A model generated the notes under the pieces. The model saw only the letters and a list, made by a program, of their open reading frames with translations. It was not told where the DNA came from and ran no database searches. DNA of 6,866 nucleotides from Acidaminococcaceae bacterium (lineage in GTDB: Bacteria; Bacillota; Negativicutes; Acidaminococcales; Acidaminococcaceae), in contig JAFSOW010000125.1 in NCBI GenBank assembly GCA_017443165.1, forward strand, positions 1-6,866, in the 5' to 3' direction. Position 1 is the stretch's first letter. The number at the start of each line of letters is the position of its first letter. Below, piece after piece: positions 1 through 4,909 of this stretch. The position numbers were made by a program, and so were the translations under genes.

Positions 1-203
1 GCCACCACGCCGACCTTTCCCGTCAGGCGCGCATAGCCGCTGGCCGCATGACCCGCATGCAGTTCATGGCGTACCAGCACCGTTTTGATATTGGAATTCA
101 GGATGCTGTTATAAAAAGGACAGATAGCCACCCCCGGATATCCAAATACAAACTCCGTGTTTTCCATTTCCAGACACTTTACAATTGCGTCCGCTCCGTT
201 CAT
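1..203 (-). CDS. ilvB: Acetolactate synthase large subunit, N-terminal fragment (cut by window edge)
   Basis: The gene reads leftward off the window; only the first 67 codons plus two bases are present, out of roughly 550-600 residues usual for the family. The product would be the thiamine-diphosphate enzyme that condenses two pyruvates (or pyruvate and 2-ketobutyrate) in the first shared step of branched-chain amino acid synthesis, in the cytoplasm. What is seen is the start of the PYR domain: MNGADAIVKCLE, then FGYPGVAICPFYN at about residues 20-32, then LVRHELHAGHAASGYAR at 43-59. Glu47 in RHE matches the family's catalytic glutamate that activates the cofactor. The GYPG-AICPFY form is one I associate with clostridial-type IlvB; Val25 replaces the usual Gly or Ala. 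The ATG at 203 is preceded by GTGAGGG (210-216) with a 6-base spacer. Other ThDP enzymes of the same superfamily (for example glyoxylate carboligase) are possible because the rest is not visible. Confidence 0.82.
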   Translation of the reverse strand, partial: MNGADAIVKCLEMENTEFVFGYPGVAICPFYNSILNSNIKTVLVRHELHAGHAASGYARLTGKVGVV

Positions 204-233
204 GTTTTTCCCTCACTTTAACCCAAAATATCT

Positions 234-248
234 TATGCCTGCGGCATA
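234..248 (-). other. Small hairpin in the ilvB leader
   Basis: TATGCC and GGCATA form a perfect 6-bp stem around a 3-base loop, 31 bases before the ilvB start codon. There is no T-tract after it on the minus strand, so it does not look like a terminator. If transcription starts near 250, as the possible -10 around 257-262 would give, this stem would sit at the very 5' end of the mRNA and could protect it. That role is inference. Confidence 0.4.
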
Positions 249-252
249 TTGG

Positions 253-270
253 AATTATGATAGCATAATT
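253..270 (-). promoter_or_regulatory. Dyad AATTATG-ATAG-CATAATT overlapping a possible ilvB -10
   Basis: Two perfect 7-base arms flank a 4-base spacer. Read on the minus strand, the centre contains TATCAT (257-262), which could serve as a -10 box for ilvB about 55 bases upstream of the start codon. I see no good -35 at the right distance, so the promoter is weakly supported. A dyad over a -10 box would suit a repressor site, but no regulator can be named from the sequence. Confidence 0.35.
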
Positions 271-311
271 TAATAATTATTGCACGAAAGCTTTACGATT
301 TTTATAATTTT

Positions 312-340
312 TTTGATATTTTTATTAAATCTGTATCAAA
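312..340. repeat. Inverted repeat TTTGATA / TATCAAA with 15-bp spacer
   Basis: Perfect 7-base arms at 312-318 and 334-340 lie in the AT-rich stretch upstream of ilvB. The centre-to-centre spacing is 22 bp, about two helical turns, which would let a dimeric regulator touch one DNA face. In sequence this AT-rich, such repeats also arise by chance. Confidence 0.3.
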
Positions 341-359
341 TATTATACTTTTATTAAAT
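320..359. repeat. Direct repeat of TTTTATTAAAT (320-330 and 349-359)
   Basis: The same 11 bases occur twice, 29 bp apart. A shorter relative, TTTTATTGAA, follows at 366-375. The copies lie in a region of about 130 bp (roughly 245-372) that is almost all A and T, whereas the flanking genes are medium GC. They may act as A-tract or UP-like elements, or bind a regulator upstream of ilvB. No coding sequence is apparent in 204-409, and there is no T-box motif. Confidence 0.4.
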
Positions 360-371
360 ATTATCTTTTAT

Positions 372-383
372 TGAAGCGCTTCA
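372..383. promoter_or_regulatory. Perfect palindrome TGAAGCGCTTCA, LacI/CcpA-family operator-like
   Basis: This 12-base perfect palindrome has the centre-CG, TGAA...TTCA layout common among LacI-family operators. It is two bases shorter than the usual 14-base catabolite (cre) site. It lies 26 bases past the stop codon of the CcdA-TlpA gene and about 170 bases upstream of ilvB. As RNA it could form only a 4-bp stem with no T-run behind it, so a terminator role is unlikely. Confidence 0.35.
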
Positions 384-409
384 CACCGCCAGACCCATTC
401 AGACAGTCA

Positions 410-1669
410 TTATTCCGCAGTCTTGAGAACTTGTTGGATTATTTTTTCAAGGTTTTCCGCCGAAAGAGCTCCCTGTACCCGGCCGATCACGTTTCCCCTG
501 CGGTCGATCAGGTATGTGGTGGGAATGGCACGGATGCCGTATGCTTCGAACAGCTTGCCTCCCTTGTCCATTAGAACAGGATAGCTGTAGCCGTTTTTTT
601 CCATGAACGCTTTGATACCGGCCTCGTCTTTCTCGCTGCCCAGTTTCGGCGCGGCTACGCCTAACACGATCACCGAGTCCTTTCCTTCCCTGGAAGAACG
701 TTCATACAATTTCTGGATGTCCGGCATTTCAGCCCGGCAGGGCGGACACCATGTGGCCCAGAAATTCAGGAAGACGATTTTGCCTTTATAGTCGTCCAGG
801 GTATGAGTCTTTCCGTATTGGTCTTTTAATGTGAACGGAATCGCAGCGACAGCATTTTGGGCTTGGTTCTCACGTTGCGCAGCGTTTTGGGTTTGCGTAT
901 CCTTTTGCGTAGCATCATCTGTCTGCTGCGTATTTTGTGTTGCGTTTTGCTGCGGCGCAGCAGTGCCGGTGCCATCCAGTTTTCCGGTAAACAGCAGCAG
1001 GCCCAGGGCAATCATCAGGACACCGCCCGCTTTCACTGTAAACGTCATGATTCCTTTATGGTTTTTCACCAGATTCAGTACGGTTTCCGAAAACAGTCCC
1101 AATAAAAGAAACGGAATCACAAATCCCAGCGTGTAAAACAAAATCATCACCATCCCTTTTTCCGGCTCCGCCGCCGCCAGAATTAAAACACTGCTTAACA
1201 TGGGCCCTACGCAGGGAGTCCATGCAAAGCTGAAAACAAAGCCGAAGACAAATGCCATAACAGGAGATACCACCATTGTTTCAAACCGGAACGGCAGTCT
1301 CCTTTCTTTAGCCAAAAAGCCCCACTCCCCCAGCAGGCCGGACTGGTATAGCCCAAACAGGATCATAAGGCCCCCTCCAATGCGCGTAATCAGTTTCTGT
1401 TGTTTTATTAAAGCACTGCCCGCTGCGGAGGCACCCAGGCCCAAAAGGAAAAACGCCGAGCTGATGCCCAAGACAAAAAACAATGTATTGATCATGACCC
1501 TGCCCCGGTCAAAGCGTAAGGAACCGTCCGCGTTCCGTTCCGCCGTCCCGCCGGACAAATAGCCGAAATACACCGGCAGCAGCGGCAGCACGCAAGGAGA
1601 AAAGAAACTGAAGAGTCCCTGCAGGAAAACGGCAATGGCCGAAATTTCAGGAGTCAAAATATCTTTCAT
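410..1669 (-). CDS. CcdA-TlpA fusion: membrane electron carrier with thioredoxin-like domain (DsbD-like)
   Basis: The 419-residue protein should take electrons from cytoplasmic thioredoxin across the membrane and deliver them to disulfides outside. Residues 1-230 are a CcdA/DsbD-beta membrane domain with about six membrane segments (roughly 10-35, 57-82, 92-113, 132-165, 172-197, 207-228). It carries the paired cysteines Cys26 in FSPCVLPL and Cys153 in TPCVGP. Residues 236-275 are a linker rich in Gln, Asn, Thr and Ala. Residues 276-419 are a TlpA/ResA-type thioredoxin fold with the active site WCPPC at 307-311 and the cis-proline in AIPTTYLI (Pro383). Targets could be cytochrome c maturation, methionine sulfoxide reductase or other exported thiol proteins; no heme gene is nearby to decide. 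The ATG at 1669 has GAGG with a 5-base spacer. It lies 29 bp after the MFS-like gene, so the two are probably one operon. It ends in tandem stops TAA TGA. Confidence 0.92.
   Translation of the reverse strand: MKDILTPEISAIAVFLQGLFSFFSPCVLPLLPVYFGYLSGGTAERNADGSLRFDRGRVMINTLFFVLGISSAFFLLGLGASAAGSALIKQQKLITRIGGGLMILFGLYQSGLLGEWGFLAKERRLPFRFETMVVSPVMAFVFGFVFSFAWTPCVGPMLSSVLILAAAEPEKGMVMILFYTLGFVIPFLLLGLFSETVLNLVKNHKGIMTFTVKAGGVLMIALGLLLFTGKLDGTGTAAPQQNATQNTQQTDDATQKDTQTQNAAQRENQAQNAVAAIPFTLKDQYGKTHTLDDYKGKIVFLNFWATWCPPCRAEMPDIQKLYERSSREGKDSVIVLGVAAPKLGSEKDEAGIKAFMEKNGYSYPVLMDKGGKLFEAYGIRAIPTTYLIDRRGNVIGRVQGALSAENLEKIIQQVLKTAE
845..964 (-). repeat. Low-complexity Q/N/T/A linker coding repeat
   Basis: These 40 codons (residues about 236-275) join the membrane and thioredoxin domains. 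They are imperfect repeats of units such as TQNA, TQTQNAAQ and QAQNA. The DNA shows matching imperfect repeats on the plus strand (GCATTTTGGGCTTG, GCGTTTTGGGTTTGCG). A flexible, polar tether would let the thioredoxin domain swing between the membrane cysteines and outside targets. The repeats could change in length by slippage; that is inference. Confidence 0.65.
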
Positions 1670-1698
1670 AAAAACCTCGATCCGCGTTTCCGGTCAAT

Positions 1699-2700
1699 TC
1701 AGCAATCCGTTTTTACCAAACTTTTCCGCAGCAGCCAGCCCGCCGCGGCCAGACAGAGGAACTGTAAAACCGCCATGCCGTGGGGCGGAACGGAAAATCC
1801 CTTATAAAAGACGCCCGGCAACAGGCAGCCGGCCGCCAGGCCGAACATCATGCCGGGATAACGGGGTTTGCACCAGTGCACCAGCCGCAATGTCAGCGGC
1901 ATGGTCATGTTAAAAGCCAGAACCAGAAGCACGGATGCAACCAGACCGGACAATTGCAAAGCGACAAAACTTAACAGGAAAATAAAGAGGATTGTCTTCC
2001 GATAGCCTGCCCTGTCACAGACGATGCCGCCCAATGCTTTCCCTGCCGCAAAGACGCAGGGGAAAAGCATAACATACGGACTGGCGGCGCCGCCGCTGCC
2101 AAACCCGCGCAGCACAATACAGCCTAACAACAGAATAAGACAGATACCGGTAAGCCGGCAAAGGGGAACTGTTGGCACATTGCCGTTTACAGGCTCAGGC
2201 GATACAGAATCCCCGGCTTCCGGAATTTCCATACGCCACAAACGCTTCGTCGCCACAGCGCACAGCATGGCGCAGGCAAACAAAAATGGATACGGACCCA
2301 CAATGCAGTTCAATCCCAGGGCAAGTCCTACCGCGCCGCTGGAAACAAAAATCCCCAGCTCTTTGTAGGTCGTATAACGCCGCAGCACCAAACTGCCCGC
2401 CGCCACATGGAACACGCTGTTGCCGATTCCCAGCAGCAGCGTTTGCGCTTTTATGCCCAGTGCGGCTTGCGTACCCAGTCCCAGGGTCACCAGGACAAAC
2501 AGGAACGCGTAGCGTATCCGGTTTTCATTTTTGTCAAAAAGCCAGCCTGTCAGCCACTGTGTGCCAAACGCAACCGCGTTATACAGACTGAAATAAAAAA
2601 CAATAGGAGCCAGCGACGGTTCCTGCACGGCATAGGCCGCCATGGCCGCCGCACAGATACCGTCCACCAGAAAATGCAATGCCGTAAAGATTGCTAACAA
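1699..2700 (-). CDS. MFS-like multi-span membrane protein, function unknown
   Basis: The 333-residue protein is strongly hydrophobic, with about ten predicted membrane segments, and is shorter than the usual 400-residue MFS carrier. The MFS fold is suggested by the HFLVDG motif in the first helix, a degenerate loop 2-3 motif around WLTGWLFDK (49-57), GIGNSVFHVAAG (91-102, like the G-x-FH region of fosmidomycin-resistance-type carriers), and GGIVCDRAGYRK (224-235), a good motif A in the second half. A polar loop at about 157-180 separates the halves. The substrate cannot be told. It starts at TTG (2700): GAGG lies 6 bases upstream, and an in-frame ATG-TAA just before it rules out an upstream extension. 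The next Met, residue 20, would remove helix 1. It is followed after 29 bp by the CcdA-TlpA gene, so it may move a thiol compound or a redox cofactor, but this is a guess from position. Confidence 0.75.
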   Translation of the reverse strand: MLAIFTALHFLVDGICAAAMAAYAVQEPSLAPIVFYFSLYNAVAFGTQWLTGWLFDKNENRIRYAFLFVLVTLGLGTQAALGIKAQTLLLGIGNSVFHVAAGSLVLRRYTTYKELGIFVSSGAVGLALGLNCIVGPYPFLFACAMLCAVATKRLWRMEIPEAGDSVSPEPVNGNVPTVPLCRLTGICLILLLGCIVLRGFGSGGAASPYVMLFPCVFAAGKALGGIVCDRAGYRKTILFIFLLSFVALQLSGLVASVLLVLAFNMTMPLTLRLVHWCKPRYPGMMFGLAAGCLLPGVFYKGFSVPPHGMAVLQFLCLAAAGWLLRKSLVKTDC

Positions 2701-2706
2701 ACTCTG

Positions 2707-2711
2707 CCTCG
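2707..2711 (-). promoter_or_regulatory. Ribosome binding site fixing the TTG start of the MFS-like gene
   Basis: CGAGG on the minus strand stands 6 bases before TTG at 2700. Just upstream, ATG TAA (2718-2713) is in the same frame and stops at once, so TTG is the first usable start. The ATG-TAA pair nearly touches the ribosome binding site and could act as a start-stop element that holds ribosomes, though chance is more likely. Confidence 0.6.
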
Positions 2712-2720
2712 CTTACATAC

Positions 2721-2763
2721 CGTCTCAAAAACAGGAAATTTTTTGAAAAACGTTTCAAAAAAC
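2721..2763. repeat. Imperfect direct repeat CGTYTCAAAAA, 30 bp apart
   Basis: CGTCTCAAAAAC at 2721-2732 and CGTTTCAAAAAA at 2751-2762 differ at the T/C position and at the last base. They start exactly 30 bp apart, close to three helical turns. The second copy is also the right arm of the inverted repeat at 2739-2762. Such phasing in front of the MFS-like/CcdA-TlpA pair suggests binding sites for a regulator, without identifying one. Confidence 0.35.
2739..2762. repeat. Perfect AT-rich inverted repeat upstream of the MFS-like gene
   Basis: TTTTTTGAAA (2739-2748) and TTTCAAAAAA (2753-2762) are perfect 10-base arms around AACG. The core TGAAAAACGTTTCA resembles a LacI/CcpA-type site, but its CG is one base off centre. 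As RNA from the minus strand it would form an A/U hairpin followed by a T-rich but broken stretch, so it might also act as a weak terminator behind the secreted-protein gene. Operator and terminator are both open. Confidence 0.5.
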
Positions 2764-2813
2764 GACGGAGCCATTACAGGAATCCATCCATTTACACAAT
2801 GTCAGAATCCTGT

Positions 2814-3347
2814 TTATTTATTCAGTATCTGCTTCCCGTCGACCATTGTCAATTCATAAACACGATCCAGTGATTCAACTCTCCTGTCCGGTCCATACAC
2901 TTTGGGACCGTAGCGGGTTTCCTGGAATCGGTACAGGCGAAAATCCACAGCCATCAGGAATTTTACTTTTTCCTTGTCCTTCGGAAGCGGCAGTAAGAAT
3001 TCGCGGCTGTCCGTTTCTTTCTTTAAGTCAGGAACAGGAAACCATCCTGCTTTATCCAGCAATTTCATGGTCGTGGTTCCTTCTTCTTCCACAAGCACAC
3101 GGAACCCCCACTGGCAGGGACCGGGCAGGGTCACCTTCAGCAAATAGGTTCTGTCCTTTCCCCCGACCTGGGTCAGGGTAAAATCCGGTTCGCGCAGCCT
3201 GTACACCTGTGTAGCCGGACGTTCCAAATCCGGGCGGTGCGGTCTCCGGTATGGATTTCCCGGATCAATTACATCTGCATGAGCTGTGGGAAATAAAGAT
3301 ACCAGTGAAAGGACGACCGTCAGTAAACCCAACAATAATGTGCGCAT
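2814..3347 (-). CDS. Secreted protein of unknown function
   Basis: I do not recognise this 177-residue protein. It has a standard signal peptide: a short basic start (MR), a hydrophobic run of leucines and valines to about residue 20, and a likely signal peptidase I site after AHA (24|25). There is no lipobox cysteine and no second membrane segment, so the mature 153 residues should be exported and soluble. The mature start is rich in Pro and Arg (DVIDPGNPYRRPHRPD); the rest alternates charged and hydrophobic residues, as in a beta-rich fold, and has one cysteine, Cys78. Lys, Arg, Asp and Glu are abundant, and there is no anchor or sorting motif at the C-terminus. The ATG at 3347 has a near-ideal ribosome binding site. 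It lies upstream of the MFS-like/CcdA-TlpA pair with a 113-bp gap, so cotranscription is possible but unproven. Confidence 0.82.
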   Translation of the reverse strand: MRTLLLGLLTVVLSLVSLFPTAHADVIDPGNPYRRPHRPDLERPATQVYRLREPDFTLTQVGGKDRTYLLKVTLPGPCQWGFRVLVEEEGTTTMKLLDKAGWFPVPDLKKETDSREFLLPLPKDKEKVKFLMAVDFRLYRFQETRYGPKVYGPDRRVESLDRVYELTMVDGKQILNK

Positions 3348-3350
3348 GGT

Positions 3351-3359
3351 TACCTCCTT
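3351..3359 (-). promoter_or_regulatory. Very strong ribosome binding site of the secreted-protein gene
   Basis: AAGGAGGTA, within TAAGGAGGTAACC directly before ATG at 3347, pairs with the 16S rRNA tail over its full core. It is the strongest such site in the window and predicts high translation of the secreted protein. Confidence 0.8.
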
Positions 3360-3394
3360 ATTATTCCCTTAAATCAATGCCCGCTATGAAAAAC

Positions 3395-3400
3395 ATTATA
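3395..3400 (-). promoter_or_regulatory. Possible -10 box TATAAT for the secreted-protein gene
   Basis: A consensus TATAAT lies on the minus strand about 48 bases before the start codon. No convincing -35 is seen 16-18 bases upstream, and the area is AT-rich, so the box may be fortuitous or need an activator. Confidence 0.35.
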
Positions 3401-3433
3401 AATTATGATTGTGCCATATTTATGCCTGAAATC

Positions 3434-3458
3434 CAGAATTACAAACTTTATAATTCTG
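3434..3458. repeat. Inverted repeat CAGAATTA / TAATTCTG between the amidase and secreted-protein genes
   Basis: Perfect 8-base arms (3434-3441 and 3451-3458) flank a 9-base loop in the 147-bp gap. On the minus strand no T-run follows, so it is at best a weak terminator for the amidase gene. It lies just upstream of the possible -10 box at 3395-3400 and could instead be a regulator site. Confidence 0.35.
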
Positions 3459-3494
3459 CTGCAATCCTGACTTAACTTTTCTCCTGTCTCAACC

Positions 3495-4724
3495 CTACTG
3501 CGCTTCCCGCTTCAGAATTTCCGCCAGCACTTCGATGCCTGCGCAGATGTCTTCTGTTTTGGCAAATTCTTCCGGGTTGTGGCTGATCCCGCCCTTGCAG
3601 GGAATGAACAGCATGGTTGTCGGACAGATGCCCGGCATATGCATGGCGTCGTGCCCGGCGCCGCTGTTCATGTGCAGGAAGGATTTCTTCTGTTCTTTGC
3701 AGATTGCTTCCGACTGGGCCGCCATTTTTTCATCCAACGCCACCGGCGTATCGGATGTCAGCATTTCTTCTTTGATTTCCACACCGTCGGTCCGGGCCGT
3801 GCCCTGGGCCGCCTGCCGGATTTCTTTCAGGGTGCGCTGAATGCTTGCCGTATCCACACCCCGCACATCCACCCAGAGGGTAACCTTGCCGGGAACCACG
3901 TTAATGGAGCCCGGATCTACTTCCACGATACCGACAGTTCCTACCGTTCCGTTATCTTTTTCGTTGATTGCCGCTGTTTCCACTGCCAGCACCAGCTTGG
4001 CCGCGCTGACCAGCGCATCCTTCCGGTAACCCATGGGAGTAGCGCCGGAATGATCGGCCATGCCTTTTATGTGTAGTTTAAAACGGGTGGGCGCCGCGAT
4101 GTTATGGACAATGCCAATCTGGTGTTTCGTTTCTTCCAGCACCTTACCCTGTTCAATGTGCATTTCCGCAAAGCATTTGAACGCACCAGGTTTCAGCAAG
4201 GCCTTTTCATAAGCTTCCAGATCGCCGCCCCACTCTTTCACAGCTTCCTTAAAAGTAATATCGTCCTTGCGACAGGCATCGGCAAACTTCTCCGGCTCAG
4301 CTTTGCCTGTAATCAGTTTGCTGCCAATGGTCGCAAAGCCGAAACGACTGGATTCTTCCGCCCGGAACACGATTACCTCGATACTGCGCCGCAACGTTTC
4401 ATCCGCCAGCATGTGCAACGCTTCCAGCGCCCCCACTACCCCACACATTCCGTCATAGGCGCCGCCGTGAATCACCGTATCCAGGTGGGAGCCGCAGGCT
4501 ACAGGGGGAATGTTCGGATCAAGTCCAGGACGACGCAGGAACAGGTTCCCCAGCACATCCTCCCGCGCTTCCAAATTCAGATACTCAATCTGTTTCAGCA
4601 GCCACATCTGGGCCGCTTTGTCCGTACTTGTATACGCCAGACGGGTAATTCCTGCATCAGTTCTGCCAAATTTTGCCAGACCACCAATCAGTTCTTCCAC
4701 ACGTTTTTTGTTTACAGGCAACAT
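3495..4724 (-). CDS. M20 zinc amidase, N-carbamoyl-L-amino-acid hydrolase / allantoate amidohydrolase type
   Basis: The 409-residue cytoplasmic enzyme has the family's usual length and full set of motifs. The predicted two-metal site is His80 (CGSHLDT), the bridging Asp91 (GAYDGMCGV), Glu124 in RAEESSRFG with Glu123 as catalytic base, His189 (MHIEQG) and His382 (GGISHNPEE). The dimerisation domain carries GMADHSGATPM (221-231), SINVVPG (273-279) and DVRG. NSGAGHDAMHM (353-363) is typical of this subgroup, which splits N-carbamoyl amino acids, allantoate or related ureido and amide compounds. The motifs do not settle the substrate, and no allantoin or hydantoin genes are visible. I set the start at ATG 4724, where AAGGAG is correctly spaced; a GTG eight codons upstream would place that site inside the coding region. 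It follows the terminator of the AbgA-like gene and so is probably its own transcription unit. Confidence 0.9.
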   Translation of the reverse strand: MLPVNKKRVEELIGGLAKFGRTDAGITRLAYTSTDKAAQMWLLKQIEYLNLEAREDVLGNLFLRRPGLDPNIPPVACGSHLDTVIHGGAYDGMCGVVGALEALHMLADETLRRSIEVIVFRAEESSRFGFATIGSKLITGKAEPEKFADACRKDDITFKEAVKEWGGDLEAYEKALLKPGAFKCFAEMHIEQGKVLEETKHQIGIVHNIAAPTRFKLHIKGMADHSGATPMGYRKDALVSAAKLVLAVETAAINEKDNGTVGTVGIVEVDPGSINVVPGKVTLWVDVRGVDTASIQRTLKEIRQAAQGTARTDGVEIKEEMLTSDTPVALDEKMAAQSEAICKEQKKSFLHMNSGAGHDAMHMPGICPTTMLFIPCKGGISHNPEEFAKTEDICAGIEVLAEILKREAQ

Positions 4725-4730
4725 ATGTTT

Positions 4731-4737
4731 TCTCCTT
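4731..4737 (-). promoter_or_regulatory. Ribosome binding site that sets the M20 amidase start
   Basis: AAGGAGA on the minus strand stands about 7 bases from ATG at 4724. The longer reading frame from GTG at 4748 would translate this site as codons for Lys-Arg-Arg, and its extra residues do not belong to the conserved fold. In the remaining gap (4738-4853) I see no convincing promoter. Confidence 0.75.
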
Positions 4738-4853
4738 TTGCAATACACAACTCAAATATTAATCTCTGTTTTCTGTTTTAGCCTGAAAGCACCGGCTTTG
4801 CCGTTTCATACACAAATCACTGTATCAGGTATCATTTATATCTTCATTATGAC

Positions 4854-4902
4854 AAAAAAAGCTGCAGTTGTAAACATCGTCCGATGCTGTACAATTGCAG
4901 CT
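4854..4902 (-). terminator. Rho-independent terminator after the AbgA-like gene
   Basis: On the minus strand, AGCTGCAATTGTA (4902-4890) pairs with TACAACTGCAGCT (4872-4860) over 13 positions with a single G-U type mismatch. A small inner CATC/GATG stem sits in the loop. The outer stem is followed at once by a run of seven T (4860-4854, the first being the last stem base). It begins 7 bases after the stop codon at 4910. This is the clearest terminator in the window and separates the two hydrolase genes. Confidence 0.9.
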
Positions 4903-4909
4903 GATTGTT

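Noticed and set aside
280..308. Plus-strand TTGCAC-17 bp-TATAAT, a possible rightward promoter
   Set aside because: The -35 matches only three of six positions, the region is extremely AT-rich, and no gene follows on the plus strand; an antisense RNA to the 3' end of the CcdA-TlpA gene cannot be supported.
372..409. Terminator for the CcdA-TlpA gene
   Set aside because: The only stem here is the 12-base palindrome, with a 4-bp stem at best and no T-run on the minus strand.
204..409. T-box or other riboswitch before ilvB
   Set aside because: No conserved T-box sequence, leader peptide or terminator/antiterminator pair is visible, and most of the stretch is nearly pure A/T.
2783..2814. ACAGGA...TCCTGT type pairing just after the secreted-protein gene as a terminator
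   Set aside because: The stem is only 6 bp, the loop is long, and no T-run follows.
4725..4748. GTG at 4748 as the start of the M20 amidase
   Set aside because: It would place the well-spaced AAGGAG inside the coding region; ATG at 4724 fits the binding site and the family's N-terminus.
4104..4781. Plus-strand open frame of 225 codons opposite the M20 amidase
   Set aside because: The conserved catalytic motifs are on the minus strand; the plus-strand product looks like an antisense shadow, with no family motif.
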